Part shown: positions 23,988-33,987 of the stretch, one piece after another | Position numbering within the stretch: position 1 is the first letter of the stretch | Layout: each line of letters begins with the position of its first letter | DNA from: an uncultured Woeseiaceae bacterium | GTDB lineage: Bacteria > Pseudomonadota > Gammaproteobacteria > Steroidobacterales > Woeseiaceae | DNA: 50,835 bases | Direction of reading: 5' to 3' | Assembly (NCBI GenBank): GCA_905480215.1 | Contig: CAJQPL010000077.1 | Location: 1-50,835 of the forward strand | The notes under the pieces: model-generated | Seen by the model: only the letters and a program-made list of their open reading frames with translations | Database searches by the model: none | Told to the model about the DNA's origin: nothing | Translations under genes and position numbers: made by a program

Positions 23988-24980
23988 TTAGCCGACTTCG
24001 CTCAACCAGCTGTAACGGTCTTCTGCCAAGCCGTATTGAATATCCTGCAGGGCCTTGCGAAGTCTCACCGTATTCGGCCCTTCGGCGCCATCGCGTACCT
24101 TTATCTCTTCGCCGTGGTACACCAGTGTTCCAACTGGCGACAGGCAAGCAGCTGTTCCTGACAAAGCCGCTTCATGCGTCTTGACCAACGCTAACAATTC
24201 GTCGACATTAAAATTTCTTTCATTAATCGAATAACCCAGATCGGCAGCCAGCTTGAGAATGGAGTCACGCGTCATGCCATGAAGAAACGTGCTGTCTAGT
24301 GGCTTGGTAATGATCTCGTTATCGCTGATGAGCAAGAAGTTGGCAGCGCCGGTTTCCTGTACATCGCCATTCGGGCAAAACAATACCTGATCAACACCGT
24401 ATTGCTGTTTCGCGTCCAGCGTCGGGCCAAGCGCCGCTGCATAATTGCCACCGGTTTTGGTGCTGCCCAACTGTTCTGTTGAGCGTGCACGCTGGTCATC
24501 GACCAGCAGCTTCAAGGCCGCTGAGCCGCCTGAGAAATAGTCCCCGACAGGTGACGCCAAAACGAACAATGTCGCCTCGTGCGACGGCGCGGCCGCAGCG
24601 CCTATATTCTCCAGCGTACCAATGAGCGTTGGGCGCAAGTACAAAGAACTGGGTGGCGATGGAATGTCATCGACCTGAGCAGCAACAAGGTCTACGACCA
24701 TAGACGCCAACAAATCGGCATCCGGGATCGGCAAGCGCAATGACGCCGCACTTTTTTGCATGCGCGCGACATGGTCATGCAAGCGGTAAATACGTGCTTT
24801 TCCGTCTTCCCAACGATAGGCTTTAAAACCTTCAAAGCAGCTACTCGCGTAATGAAACACATGCGATGCCGGGTGCATCGCCAGTGGTTTCAACGGCTCT
24901 ATAGACGCTGCGGACCAAGCTCCATCCGCGAAACGGGCTATTGCAATCTGTTGACAAAACTCTGTGCCGAACTGGGCCAT
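23988..24980 (-). CDS. ilvE: Branched-chain amino acid aminotransferase
   Basis: A 330-residue fold-type IV PLP enzyme. Diagnostic segments are YASSCFEGFKAYRW (about 46-59), LYLRPTLIGT, the PLP lysine in STKTGGNYAA (about 172), QVLFCPNGDVQETGAANFL and TFLHGMTRDSIL. It transfers the amino group between branched-chain 2-oxo acids and glutamate, the last step of Leu, Ile and Val synthesis. The EGFKAY form and length are of the eukaryote-like class II type found in many bacteria. It is a single-gene unit, with about 90 bases upstream before the XRE regulator gene. Confidence 0.9.
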   Translation of the reverse strand: MAQFGTEFCQQIAIARFADGAWSAASIEPLKPLAMHPASHVFHYASSCFEGFKAYRWEDGKARIYRLHDHVARMQKSAASLRLPIPDADLLASMVVDLVAAQVDDIPSPPSSLYLRPTLIGTLENIGAAAAPSHEATLFVLASPVGDYFSGGSAALKLLVDDQRARSTEQLGSTKTGGNYAAALGPTLDAKQQYGVDQVLFCPNGDVQETGAANFLLISDNEIITKPLDSTFLHGMTRDSILKLAADLGYSINERNFNVDELLALVKTHEAALSGTAACLSPVGTLVYHGEEIKVRDGAEGPNTVRLRKALQDIQYGLAEDRYSWLSEVG

Positions 24981-25073
24981 AGGGCTAACTCTGCTAGCAG
25001 TCCTGAAAGGGCGCTACTTTGCCATTAAATGGCGCTCTGTGGCCAGAGGCAATGACATTAAATTTTCTCGACT

Positions 25074-25622
25074 CTAGAATGTCGGGGGCGTACAGGCCGA
25101 AATCAATTCGCAAGGCTCACTGCCTGAATTGCGAAACTGGTGTGGTTGATTACTCTTGAAATAGTAGGCATCGCCGCGCTGCAGTATTTCGGACTGCTCG
25201 CCAACGCTAACTTCGAGTCTGCCGCTGAGTATGATTCCGCATTCTTCACCGTCATGCGTCATCGCGTGTTTGCCTGTTCCAGAACCCGGCTGATAACGCT
25301 CATGTATCAGCTGTATTGAACGACTGGCGAGATTCGCACCAACCTGACGGTATGAAACGCCACCGTCGGCGATCTCGGTTAGCTCCTCAGCGCGAAAAAA
25401 AACCCGGTCACGAACTTCAAACTCGTCGCCAAAAAACTTTCCCAGGCCAATCGGAATGCCATCGAGAACGCGCTTGAGCATGCTCACGGTTGGATTGAGC
25501 TTGCCCGCCTCGATTTGCGAGATGGTGGCATTCGCGACGCCGGACTGGCGCGCCAACTGCCTTTGCGAGATTTTAAGCGCTGTACGAATACCCTTTAAAC
25601 GCCTGCCAATTTCATTGTCCAC
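25074..25622 (-). CDS. XRE-family regulator with cupin domain (PuuR-like)
   Basis: A 182-residue repressor-type protein from the GTG at 25622. This start is chosen because IGRRLKGIR then begins the helix-turn-helix domain as in relatives of about 182 residues. An upstream ATG at 25703 would add 27 residues through an A/T-rich operator area. The HTH spans about 8-62 (ISQRQLARQSGVANATISQIE), and a cupin covers about 95-178 (HAMTHDGEECGIILSGRLEV, FKSNQPHQFRN). Regulators of this form control polyamine and amino-acid catabolism and sense a small ligand in the cupin. It is divergent from the beta-alanine aminotransferase gene, the likely target. Confidence 0.85.
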   Translation of the reverse strand: MDNEIGRRLKGIRTALKISQRQLARQSGVANATISQIEAGKLNPTVSMLKRVLDGIPIGLGKFFGDEFEVRDRVFFRAEELTEIADGGVSYRQVGANLASRSIQLIHERYQPGSGTGKHAMTHDGEECGIILSGRLEVSVGEQSEILQRGDAYYFKSNQPHQFRNSGSEPCELISACTPPTF

Positions 25623-25640
25623 AATAAATTTCCCGAAAAC

Positions 25641-25656
25641 GTTTATCTTACTAAAC
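25641..25656. promoter_or_regulatory. Candidate operator: inverted repeat GTTTA-N6-TAAAC
   Basis: A 5-base inverted repeat with a 6-base centre lies just upstream of the regulator's GTG start, on its own promoter side. The flanks add a near match (ACGTTTA / TAAACAT). Its position suits autoregulation by the XRE-cupin protein. No binding data are available. Confidence 0.35.
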
Positions 25657-25711
25657 ATTTTCAAGCATGTATCCAATAAAATCAATAACTTAACTTTATC
25701 CAACTAACTGA

Positions 25712-25741
25712 TTGTTTAACAACACTATGCGGGCGTAGAAT
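25712..25741 (+). promoter_or_regulatory. Putative promoter of the beta-alanine genes with overlapping palindrome
   Basis: TTGTTT (25712-25717) and TAGAAT (25736-25741) have an 18-base spacer and would give a start near 25748, 30 bases before the ATG. The -35 box is part of an odd-length palindrome TTGTTTAACAA (25712-25722). Repressor binding there would block RNA polymerase. Confidence 0.4.
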
Positions 25742-25777
25742 CCCTTCTCAACAACGACCCTGTCCGGAGCAAACCAC

Positions 25778-27100
25778 ATGAGCACAAACAGCAGCGATCT
25801 CGAAGCCTATTGGCTGCCGTACACCGCAAATCGTGATTTTAAAGCCAAGCCGCGCATCATTCGCGCTGCTTCTGGGCATCACTACACGGCCGAGGACGGC
25901 AGCCGCTTATACGATATGTTTTCAGGCCTGTGGACGTCAGGCGTCGGCCATTGCCACCCGAAGATTGTGGCTGCAGTACAAAAACAGGTCGCAGAGCTCG
26001 ACTACTGCATGGGCTTTCAGGTCACCAACGATAAGGCTTTCGAATTGGCCAATCGCGCAACAGCGATGGCACCTGATGGCATCAATCACTGCTTTTTCAC
26101 TAATTCCGGATCGGAGTCTGTCGATACAGCACTAAAAATTGCGCTCGGCTATCACCGAGCACGCGGCGAAGGTAATCGCACTCGATTGATCGGACGTGAA
26201 AAGGGCTACCACGGTGTCAATTTTGGCGGCATGTCGGTCGGTGGCATCGTGCCCAATCGCAAGATCTTCAGTGCCAATCTGATCCCGGGCGTTGACCACA
26301 TTCGGCATACCCACGATCTAGAACGTAATGCGTTCAATCGCGGACAACCGGAATACGGGGCTGAGTTGGCAGAAGATCTGCAACGCCTTTGCGCATTACA
26401 CGATGGCAGCAACATAGCGGCTGTTATCGTTGAACCGGTCGCCGGATCATGCGGCATTTTGCCACCGCCGATTGGCTACTTGAAGCGACTACGCGAAATA
26501 TGCGATGAGCATGGCATTCTACTGATCTTTGACGAAGTGATCACCGCATTCGGTCGCGTTGGAGAGGCCTTCGGCGCGGAACGCTTTGGTGTGACACCCG
26601 ACATCATCACGACCGCAAAAGGCCTGACGAACGGCGTTATTCCAATGGGTGCGGTCTTCGTGCGCGACTCAATCTATGACGCATTTATGCAAGGGCCTGA
26701 GCACATGGTGGAATTGTTCCATGGCTATACTTACTCAGGCCATCCGGTCGCGGCAGCCGCGGGTCTGGCAACTATGGATATTTACGCAGAGGAAGGTATT
26801 TTTGAACAAGCGCGTGGTCTTGAGCAACACTTCGAAGATTTGCTGCATTCCTTTGCCGACCACAAACATGTCATCGATATTCGTAATTTCGGTTTGATGG
26901 GAGCGATCGAGCTTTCCGCACGAGACGGCGCAGCCGGCGCACGCGGTGTCGAAGTTCACAAAAAGTGTTTCTGGGATGAAAATCTCGTCATAAGAAACAG
27001 CATGGATATTATTCAATTTTCCCCTTTCCTGAATTCCGACCCTGATGAGATGCAAGCATCATTTGAAGGTGTGCGCCGAGTCCTCGATTCGGTCGAATAG
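25778..27100 (+). CDS. Beta-alanine/omega-amino acid:pyruvate aminotransferase
   Basis: A 440-residue class III PLP aminotransferase. It follows Pseudomonas BauA closely: AYWLPYTANRDFKAKPR at the start, LYDMFSGLWTSGVGHCHP, FFTNSGSESVDTALK (phosphate site), KGYHGVNFGGMSVGGI, LLIFDEVITAFGRVGEA, the PLP lysine in TTAKGLTNGVIPMGAV, and HGYTYSGHPVA. It moves the amino group of beta-alanine to pyruvate, giving malonate semialdehyde and alanine. GGAG lies eight bases before the ATG. The next gene encodes the enzyme that consumes the semialdehyde, and the divergent regulator supports a substrate-induced operon. Other omega-amino acids could also be accepted. Confidence 0.9.
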   Translation: MSTNSSDLEAYWLPYTANRDFKAKPRIIRAASGHHYTAEDGSRLYDMFSGLWTSGVGHCHPKIVAAVQKQVAELDYCMGFQVTNDKAFELANRATAMAPDGINHCFFTNSGSESVDTALKIALGYHRARGEGNRTRLIGREKGYHGVNFGGMSVGGIVPNRKIFSANLIPGVDHIRHTHDLERNAFNRGQPEYGAELAEDLQRLCALHDGSNIAAVIVEPVAGSCGILPPPIGYLKRLREICDEHGILLIFDEVITAFGRVGEAFGAERFGVTPDIITTAKGLTNGVIPMGAVFVRDSIYDAFMQGPEHMVELFHGYTYSGHPVAAAAGLATMDIYAEEGIFEQARGLEQHFEDLLHSFADHKHVIDIRNFGLMGAIELSARDGAAGARGVEVHKKCFWDENLVIRNSMDIIQFSPFLNSDPDEMQASFEGVRRVLDSVE

Positions 27101-27143
27101 GTACAATCGTAAAACTCAGTCCAATAACCCGGTCGAATAAGTT

Positions 27144-27153
27144 GTTTGCAAAC
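27144..27153. promoter_or_regulatory. Palindrome GTTTGCAAAC ahead of the semialdehyde dehydrogenase gene
   Basis: A perfect 10-base palindrome in the 73-base gap between the aminotransferase and dehydrogenase genes. It resembles the GTTT/AAAC elements at 25641 and 25712 and could be a further binding site of the same regulator. It is short enough to be chance. Confidence 0.25.
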
Positions 27154-27173
27154 AGTAAATCTGGAGATTTTGC

Positions 27174-28703
27174 ATGAATGCCACACCAGCTAAAAATATC
27201 GATACCGCCGAGGTACTCGGTCATTTCATCAACAATGCGGAGGTCGCCGACAACGGCCGCCTGCTCCCGATTACCAATCCGGCGACCGGTGAAGTAACTC
27301 GCCAGGTCGCAATGGCCTCCAGGGAGACCGTCGAAAGTGCGATTACTGCTGCACATGCGGCTTTCCCAGCATGGCGCAACACGCCGCCCGCGAAGCGCGC
27401 ACGCATCATGTTCCGCTATAAGCAATTGCTCGAAGAGCACGCCGATGAGATTGCTGCTGCATTGACCAATGAGCACGGCAAGGTGCTCGATGACGCCATG
27501 GGCGAATTTGGTCGTGGCGTCGAAGTGGTGGACTACGCTTGCGGTATTGCCGAGATGTTAAAGGGCGAATACTCACGCAACGTTGGCCCAGACATTGACA
27601 GCTGGTCGGAATTCCAGCCACTCGGTGTCGTCGCCGGCATTACTCCGTTTAACTTCCCAGCGATGGTTCCGATGTGGATGTACCCAATGGCCATTGCCTG
27701 CGGCAATACGTTCATTTTGAAGCCGTCTGAGAAAGACCCGTCCGCGCCGATGATTGCCGGGCGCCTTCTAAAAGAAGCGGGTTTGCCTGCTGGCGTCTTC
27801 AATATCGTCAACGGTGACAAAGAAGCTGTCAACACACTGTTAGAAGACAAGCGAGTGCAGGCGGTGAGCTTTGTCGGCTCGACCCCTATCGCTGAACACA
27901 TTTACAACACCGGTACCAAGAATGGCAAGCGAGTCCAAGCACTCGGCGGCGCGAAGAATCATGCGGTCGTGATGCCGGATGCCGATATTGATAATGCAGT
28001 CAGCGCGTTGATGGGGGCCGCTTTCGGTTCTTGTGGCGAACGCTGCATGGCTATTTCAGTTGCTGTTTGCGTTGGCGATGAAGTTGCCGATGCAGTCGTC
28101 AGCAAGATGCAGGCCGAAATCCTCGACCTCAAGGTCGGAAATGGCAACGACGTGTCGAATCACATGGGTCCGCTAATCACCAAAGTTCATCACGACAAAG
28201 TGCGCGGCTATGTTGAACTCGGTATCGAAGAAGGCGCTGATCTAGTCGCTGACGGCCGTGACTTGGTCGTTGACGGTCATGAGCAGGGCTTTTTCCTCGG
28301 CCCATGTCTGTTCGATAACGTCACCAGCGAGATGCGAATTTACCAAGAGGAAATCTTCGGCCCTGTGCTGTGCGTTGTGCGCGCCGAGTCAGAAGAACAG
28401 GCGATGCAACTGATCAACGATCATGAGTATGGCAATGGCACCTGCATATTTACTCGCGATGGTGAAGCTGCCCGTTATTTTGCAGACAATATTCAAGTGG
28501 GAATGGTCGGCATTAACGTGCCACTGCCAGTCCCTGTCGCGTATCACAGCTTTGGTGGTTGGAAACGTTCTCTGTTTGGCGATCTTTTCGCTTACGGACC
28601 GGACAGCGTGCGCTTTTATACGCGTCGCAAGACCATCACTCAGCGCTGGCCATCAGGTGGCGTGCGAGAGAAAGCGCAATTCTCATTCCCGGGCCGCCAA
28701 TAA
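27174..28703 (+). CDS. mmsA: CoA-acylating malonate/methylmalonate-semialdehyde dehydrogenase
   Basis: A 509-residue aldehyde dehydrogenase. The catalytic Cys is in the MMSDH-specific context FGSCGERCMAIS, with PFNFPAMVPMWMYPMAIACGN for NAD binding and GGAKNHAVVMPDAD as in the family. SFGGWKRSLFGD near the C-terminus is also typical. The enzyme converts malonate semialdehyde to acetyl-CoA, or methylmalonate semialdehyde to propionyl-CoA, with CO2 release and NADH. Next to a beta-alanine aminotransferase it probably has the BauC role. GGAGA lies before the ATG. A longer than usual C-terminal tail (EKAQFSFPGRQ) is normal for this group. Confidence 0.92.
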   Translation: MNATPAKNIDTAEVLGHFINNAEVADNGRLLPITNPATGEVTRQVAMASRETVESAITAAHAAFPAWRNTPPAKRARIMFRYKQLLEEHADEIAAALTNEHGKVLDDAMGEFGRGVEVVDYACGIAEMLKGEYSRNVGPDIDSWSEFQPLGVVAGITPFNFPAMVPMWMYPMAIACGNTFILKPSEKDPSAPMIAGRLLKEAGLPAGVFNIVNGDKEAVNTLLEDKRVQAVSFVGSTPIAEHIYNTGTKNGKRVQALGGAKNHAVVMPDADIDNAVSALMGAAFGSCGERCMAISVAVCVGDEVADAVVSKMQAEILDLKVGNGNDVSNHMGPLITKVHHDKVRGYVELGIEEGADLVADGRDLVVDGHEQGFFLGPCLFDNVTSEMRIYQEEIFGPVLCVVRAESEEQAMQLINDHEYGNGTCIFTRDGEAARYFADNIQVGMVGINVPLPVPVAYHSFGGWKRSLFGDLFAYGPDSVRFYTRRKTITQRWPSGGVREKAQFSFPGRQ

Positions 28704-28765
28704 CAAATTAATCGAAAATATAATCGCTGTCCCGACAGTTGGCGCACTCACCGGAGAGCACTAAA

Positions 28766-30184
28766 TTGGACCATCAGAAGACCGCGTACTTCGTGAACAA
28801 AATGTGGGATGACGAGATCATTCCGCAGATCGCTGAGTACATCAAAATCCCCAACAAGTCGCCGCACTTCGATCACGATTGGGAACAGCATGGGCATATG
28901 GACCGCGCTGTGCAGATGCTTGAGGCATGGTGCAAAACGCAACCCTTAGAGGGAATGACTGTTGAAATCGTGCGGCTTGAAGGTCGCACCCCGGTGTTGT
29001 TTATGGATATACCGGGCGACTCCGAAGAGGTCGTGCTGCTGTACGGTCACTACGACAAGCAGCCGGAATTCTCCGGCTGGGACGACGATCTCGATCCCTG
29101 GACACCGACAATCAAAAACGGAAAGCTTTACGGTCGTGGCGGTGCAGATGACGGCTACTCAACTTTCGGTTCGTTAACGGCGATTCGTGCCTTGCAAGAG
29201 CAAGGGATATCACACGCGCATTGCATCGTGCTAATAGAGGGCTGCGAGGAAAGTGGCAGTTTCGATTTACCGCACTATATCGACCTGCTTGAAGACCGCA
29301 TTGGATCACCCGACCTGGTTGTTTGCCTTGATGCGGAATGTGGCAATTACGATCAACTCTGGTGCACCACTTCGCTGCGAGGAAACCTGACCGGAACATT
29401 GCGCGTCGATGTATTGACCGAAGGCGTTCACTCCGGAACTGCCAGCGGTGTTGTTCCGTCGAGTTTTCGTACGGCGCGACAATTGATTAGTCGTCTTGAA
29501 GACGAAGCATCAGGGCAGATACTCATTGACGGCCTGCACGCCGAGATACCCGCACAGCGCATTGAACAAGCGGAACTCGCCGCGGAAACACTTAAGGAAC
29601 TGGTGTATGAGAAATTTCCGTGGGCAGTGGACAACCCTCAACCCGCCGAATCGAATTCCGAGTTATTGTTGAATAACACCTGGCGCCCGATGCTCGCGAT
29701 TACCGGCGCAGAAGGAATGCCAGCAATGATGGACGCCGGCAATGTGTTGCTTCCTTATACAACGCTGAAATTGTCTTTCCGCCTGCCACCGACCTGCGAT
29801 GCCGATGACGCGGCAGCCGCTGTGCAAGCTGCACTGGAAGCGGACCCACCTCCACTCGCTGAGGTTTCATGGGCGCTGGAGTCCACAATGGCCGGTTGGA
29901 ATGCTCCCGCGGTAGCCAGTTGGTTGGAAGCATCAATGCAAAAGGCATCAGAAGCTTTCTTCGGCCAGCCTTCGATGTTCATGGGTACCGGTGGCACTAT
30001 TCCGTTCATGGGAATGCTCGGCGAACGCTTCCCGGAGGCGCAGTTCCTGATAACCGGCTTGCTCGGCCCGAAATCGAATGCGCACGGTCCTAATGAATTC
30101 CTACATATTGAAACAGGCAAACGCCTGACCAGCTGCGTCGCGCAGGTGCTCGAAGATCACTATTTACGAGCGACTGTAAGTTAG
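28766..30184 (+). CDS. M20-family dipeptidase/metallopeptidase
   Basis: A 472-residue zinc peptidase. Metal ligands and catalytic residues appear in LLYGHYDKQPEF (His), GRGGADDGYS (Asp), IEGCEESGS (Glu-Glu), CLDAECGNYD and LGPKSNAHGPNEFLHI (His), with the dimerisation segment GVHSGTASGVVPSSFR. This is the CNDP-like group that cleaves dipeptides or similar amides in the cytoplasm. The start is TTG at 28766, decided by GGAGAG eight bases upstream. A TTG at 28739 lacks such a site. It follows mmsA by about 60 bases and may be in the same operon. It converges on the glycosyltransferase gene with a 21-base overlap. Confidence 0.88.
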   Translation: MDHQKTAYFVNKMWDDEIIPQIAEYIKIPNKSPHFDHDWEQHGHMDRAVQMLEAWCKTQPLEGMTVEIVRLEGRTPVLFMDIPGDSEEVVLLYGHYDKQPEFSGWDDDLDPWTPTIKNGKLYGRGGADDGYSTFGSLTAIRALQEQGISHAHCIVLIEGCEESGSFDLPHYIDLLEDRIGSPDLVVCLDAECGNYDQLWCTTSLRGNLTGTLRVDVLTEGVHSGTASGVVPSSFRTARQLISRLEDEASGQILIDGLHAEIPAQRIEQAELAAETLKELVYEKFPWAVDNPQPAESNSELLLNNTWRPMLAITGAEGMPAMMDAGNVLLPYTTLKLSFRLPPTCDADDAAAAVQAALEADPPPLAEVSWALESTMAGWNAPAVASWLEASMQKASEAFFGQPSMFMGTGGTIPFMGMLGERFPEAQFLITGLLGPKSNAHGPNEFLHIETGKRLTSCVAQVLEDHYLRATVS

Positions 30185-31012
30185 AGACGTAATCTGCTCG
30201 GAGATAAGACCGATCAGGAAAATAATTACCGAGGCGCTGAACAACAACATGCTCATGTTGGTGAATCGGGCAGTCGTTATATAGGTGTAAGCGTAGTAGC
30301 ACAAACCAGTGGTGAAAAATAGCGCGCTCACTGGCAGAAAGATTTTTAGCGGTGAATACAATGTCGCGATCTTAAAAATAATGACCAGAAAACGCACGCC
30401 GTCTCGCAGTGGTTTGATATGACTCTTACCAACTCGTTTCGCTGCGGAAATAGGTTCAAATGTGACCGAGTAACCGCTTCGCAAGAACGCCATTGTTATT
30501 GTTGTTGGATAGGAGAATCCGTTCGGCAACAAGTACAGAAATTGTTTAAATTTCTCCGCGCGCACTACGCGAAACCCTGAGGTCAGATCGAGAATTTTAT
30601 GACCGCTAATAATCGACGCAATGCCATTGTACAGACCATTAGCGAAAAGCCGCCCAACATTGGCATGAGACCCCGTGTCTCGTGCGCCTATGGCCATCTC
30701 ATAGCCTTCCTTGAGACGCTGCAATAGCGGCGTGAATTCGGCAGCCGTATGCTGCCCGTCGCCGTCCATGAATGCGAGAATATCGCCAGTAGCCGCGCGC
30801 GCTCCGGACTTTACCGCAGCGCCATTCCCCAAACTCTCAGGATGACTAACAACGGTTGCGCCAGCCGTCGTCGCGGCCGCCGCCGTGTCGTCCGTGGACC
30901 CATCGTCAACCACGATGACTTGTGCGTCAGGGTATTGTTCTCGTGCAGTAGTCACGACCGACGCAATTGCGCCGCTCTCATTCTTCGCCGGGATAATAAT
31001 AGATAGAGACAT
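30164..31012 (-). CDS. Family 2 glycosyltransferase (polyprenyl-phosphate glycosyltransferase, DPM1-like)
   Basis: A 282-residue protein from the ATG at 31012. GT2 motifs are SIIIPAKNESG at the N-terminus, VVDDGSTDDTAAA (nucleotide-sugar binding), FMDGDGQHTAAE (metal-binding DxD) and LTSGFRVVR. The last 90 residues hold two membrane segments (about 220-245 and 250-270). The layout fits enzymes that charge a lipid carrier with mannose or glucose at the cytoplasmic face of the inner membrane. It is downstream of oadB on the same strand with a 36-base gap, an odd partner for a sodium pump. Confidence 0.87.
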   Translation of the reverse strand: MSLSIIIPAKNESGAIASVVTTAREQYPDAQVIVVDDGSTDDTAAAATTAGATVVSHPESLGNGAAVKSGARAATGDILAFMDGDGQHTAAEFTPLLQRLKEGYEMAIGARDTGSHANVGRLFANGLYNGIASIISGHKILDLTSGFRVVRAEKFKQFLYLLPNGFSYPTTITMAFLRSGYSVTFEPISAAKRVGKSHIKPLRDGVRFLVIIFKIATLYSPLKIFLPVSALFFTTGLCYYAYTYITTARFTNMSMLLFSASVIIFLIGLISEQITSLTYSRS

Positions 31013-31048
31013 TGCCAATTTTCCGTATTCCGTTCCTGGGCTATGTTC

Positions 31049-32179
31049 TTATGACGCGAACATGATCATGATCCCCGCCGCCACTGCCGAACCGATGACA
31101 CCGGCGACATTAGGTCCCATTGCATGCATTAGCAAGATATTCTGCGGATTGGCCTCCATACCCACTTTATTGGCAACGCGTGCCGCCATAGGTACAGCCG
31201 ACACTCCCGCAGCGCCAATCAATGGGTTGATCGGCGTCTTCGTTATCTTGTTCAGGAGCTTGCCCATCAGGAGACCACACGCGGTACCTATCGCAAACGC
31301 GACCATGCCGAGCAGCAGGATGCTCAGAGTACTCCAGTCGAGGAACTGTTCAGCGCTCAGCTTTGAACCGACAGCCAGTCCGAGAAAAATCGTGACGATA
31401 TTAATTAGAGAGTTTTGTGTTGTATCGGAAAGTCGATCAACCACACCGCACTCACGCATCAAATTGCCAAAGCACAACATGCCCAGTAACGGCGCCGCCG
31501 AGGGCAGCAGCAGAGCTACCAGCAACAACAACAAGAGAGGAAATACCACTCGCTCGACCTTTGATACCTCACGAAGCTGCACCATCTCGATCTTACGCTC
31601 GGCCTCTGTCGTCAATAGCCTCATGATCGGCGGTTGAATCAGGGGCACAAGCGCCATGTAGGAATACGCCGCAACCGCAATGGCACCAAGGAGGTGCGGT
31701 GCTAATTGACCCGCCACGTAAATTGCCGTCGGCCCGTCGGCGCCTCCGATAATCCCAATTGCCGCGGCCTCACGCAGCGAGAAATCCATAATGCCGAGCT
31801 CGGTGAGCCCGAGTGCTCCGAGAAGCGTTGCAAATATTCCGAACTGTGCCGCCGCACCTAAAAATAAGGTCTTTGGATTTGCCAATAACGGACCAAAGTC
31901 AGTCATTGCGCCAACGCCCATGAAAATGATTAATGGAAACGCGCCGGTTTCGATCCCTGTCACGTACGCCAGATGCAACAAGCCGTTGCCGGTCGCAATT
32001 TCAACGCCCGGAATATTACTGAGAAGCCCGCCAAACCCAATCGTCACCAATAACAACGGTTCGAATTTTTTGACGATGCCCAGATAGAGCAGCAACAAGC
32101 AAATAGCGATCATCGCAATCTGCCCTGACGAGATCTGATAGATACCAGACTCGATCCAGATTTGTCGGATCAGATCCAT
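31049..32179 (-). CDS. oadB: Sodium-pumping oxaloacetate decarboxylase beta subunit
   Basis: A 376-residue polytopic inner-membrane protein with about nine to eleven membrane segments. [14 protein letters not shown] contains the conserved Asp that carries sodium and proton, and [14 protein letters not shown] is the second conserved region. The subunit decarboxylates carboxybiotin and couples this to sodium export. It stands last in the order G-A-B, with an 18-base gap to oadA. GcdB and MmdB share the same motifs, so the substrate is fixed by the alpha subunit. Confidence 0.93.
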   Translation of the reverse strand: MDLIRQIWIESGIYQISSGQIAMIAICLLLLYLGIVKKFEPLLLVTIGFGGLLSNIPGVEIATGNGLLHLAYVTGIETGAFPLIIFMGVGAMTDFGPLLANPKTLFLGAAAQFGIFATLLGALGLTELGIMDFSLREAAAIGIIGGADGPTAIYVAGQLAPHLLGAIAVAAYSYMALVPLIQPPIMRLLTTEAERKIEMVQLREVSKVERVVFPLLLLLLVALLLPSAAPLLGMLCFGNLMRECGVVDRLSDTTQNSLINIVTIFLGLAVGSKLSAEQFLDWSTLSILLLGMVAFAIGTACGLLMGKLLNKITKTPINPLIGAAGVSAVPMAARVANKVGMEANPQNILLMHAMGPNVAGVIGSAVAAGIMIMFAS

Positions 32180-32197
32180 TGCTTACCCACGCATCTC

Positions 32198-33973
32198 TTA
32201 TTCAATAACAACCAGCGCATCGCCAACGCCCACGGCATCGCCCGTGTTTACGAAAACTTTAGTGATCGTACCCGCCTTGGGCGCACTGATTGTCGTCTCC
32301 ATCTTCATCGCTTCAACTACCAACAGCGGCTGGTTTTCTTCAACGATGCTGCCAACTGCGACATGAACTTTGAAAATATTCCCCGCCAACACTGCCTTAA
32401 CCGTTTCGCCAGAACCCGTCGCAGCAGGCGCCGCGGCCGTTACCGGCGCGGCAACAATATTGCTCAGCTGACCACTTTCTGCGACTTCAACGGTGAAAGT
32501 CTTTCCATCAACGCGAACCGAATAGACGCCGGAGCCACCTGACGATGCTGCAGGCTGCGACACAGTCGCCTCGACTTCGCCAGTCGGGACTGCTTCGAAT
32601 GCATCGGGGTTATTGCGATTCTCAAGAAACTTGAGGCCGATCTGTGGAAATAGCGCGTAGGTCAGAACATCATCAACAACATCATCGGCTAGTTGAATAT
32701 TCTGCTCGACCGCGATTTTCTTCAATTCGGCCGTTTGCGACTCGAGCTCCGGCTCCAGCAAATCTGCCGGACGACAGGTAATTGCTTCTGCACCGTCGAG
32801 CACCTGTGTCTGCAACGCTTGGTTGACCGGCAGCGGCGTCGCGCCATATTCACCCTTTAGAATGCCGGCGGTCTCCTTGGTAATCGTCCCGTATCGATTA
32901 CCCGATAGAACATTGATAACCGCCTGCGTACCGACGATCTGCGATGTTGGCGTCACCAGCGGCAACATTCCAAGGTCTTCGCGGACACTGGGAATTTCAG
33001 CCAGGACTTCATCAACTTTTTCGCCGGCATTTTGTTCGCGTAGTTGGTTCTCAAGGTTTGTCAGCATGCCGCCCGGAACTTGCGCCACCAAAATTCGCGA
33101 ATCGACGCCACGAAGCGAGCCCTCGAATTTCGCATATTTTTTCCGTACCTCGCGAAAGTATGCAGCGATCTCTTCGATAAGAGTCATGTCGAGACCAGTG
33201 TCGCGATCAGTTCCTTCAAGTATCGCGACTACTGTCTCCGTTGGAGAATGCCCATAAGTCATGCTCATCGACGACACAGCTGTATCGATATTGTCGATGC
33301 CCGCTTCCACCGCTTTGATATACGTGGCAGTCGACAGACCTGTTGTTGCATGACATTGCATGTGAATGGGAATGTCTACAGATTCCTTGAGGCGCGTGAT
33401 TAGCTCGTAAGCAACATACGGGCGCAGTAACCCGGCCATGTCCTTGATGCAAATTGAGTGCGCACCCATATCTTCAATGCGCTTCCCCATGTCGACCCAC
33501 AGGTCGACGGTATGCACCTCGCTGACCGTGTAAGACATCGTGCCTTGCGCATGCTTGTCCACCGCCAGCGTGGCCTTAATCGCGGTCTCAAGATTTCTAA
33601 GATCATTTAGCGCATCAAATATCCGAAAGACGTCAACACCGTTTACCGCACAACGTTCCACAAACTTTTCGACCAGATCGTCAGCGTAGTGGCGATAACC
33701 TAAGATATTCTGACCGCGAAACAACATTTGCTGCGGTGTATTCGGCATCGCCGCTTTTAGTAAGCGGATGCGCTCCCAGGGGTCTTCACCCAGATAGCGA
33801 ATGCAGGCGTCGAAGGTTGCCCCACCCCACGATTCCATAGACCAATAGCCAACAGCGTCAAGCTTTTCAGCAATTGGCAACATATCGTCGATACGCATGC
33901 GTGTTGCGAGTAGGCTCTGATGAGCATCGCGCAACACTAACTCGGTTATTCCAAGCGGATTCTTTTCAGTCAT
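32198..33973 (-). CDS. oadA: Oxaloacetate decarboxylase alpha subunit with biotin carrier domain
   Basis: A 591-residue protein. Residues about 1-300 are the carboxyltransferase TIM barrel ([41 protein letters not shown]-type [13 protein letters not shown]). A PYC/OadA conserved region follows (about 310-460), then an Ala/Pro linker and a biotinyl domain whose acceptor lysine is in EAMKMET near residue 557. It transfers the carboxyl group of oxaloacetate to biotin, giving pyruvate. The barrel's metal-binding residues are intact. Pyruvate carboxylase subunit B is a close relative, but the adjacent oadG and oadB settle the assignment. Confidence 0.94.
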   Translation of the reverse strand: MTEKNPLGITELVLRDAHQSLLATRMRIDDMLPIAEKLDAVGYWSMESWGGATFDACIRYLGEDPWERIRLLKAAMPNTPQQMLFRGQNILGYRHYADDLVEKFVERCAVNGVDVFRIFDALNDLRNLETAIKATLAVDKHAQGTMSYTVSEVHTVDLWVDMGKRIEDMGAHSICIKDMAGLLRPYVAYELITRLKESVDIPIHMQCHATTGLSTATYIKAVEAGIDNIDTAVSSMSMTYGHSPTETVVAILEGTDRDTGLDMTLIEEIAAYFREVRKKYAKFEGSLRGVDSRILVAQVPGGMLTNLENQLREQNAGEKVDEVLAEIPSVREDLGMLPLVTPTSQIVGTQAVINVLSGNRYGTITKETAGILKGEYGATPLPVNQALQTQVLDGAEAITCRPADLLEPELESQTAELKKIAVEQNIQLADDVVDDVLTYALFPQIGLKFLENRNNPDAFEAVPTGEVEATVSQPAASSGGSGVYSVRVDGKTFTVEVAESGQLSNIVAAPVTAAAPAATGSGETVKAVLAGNIFKVHVAVGSIVEENQPLLVVEAMKMETTISAPKAGTITKVFVNTGDAVGVGDALVVIE

Positions 33974-33987
33974 GATTCTCTAAGCTG

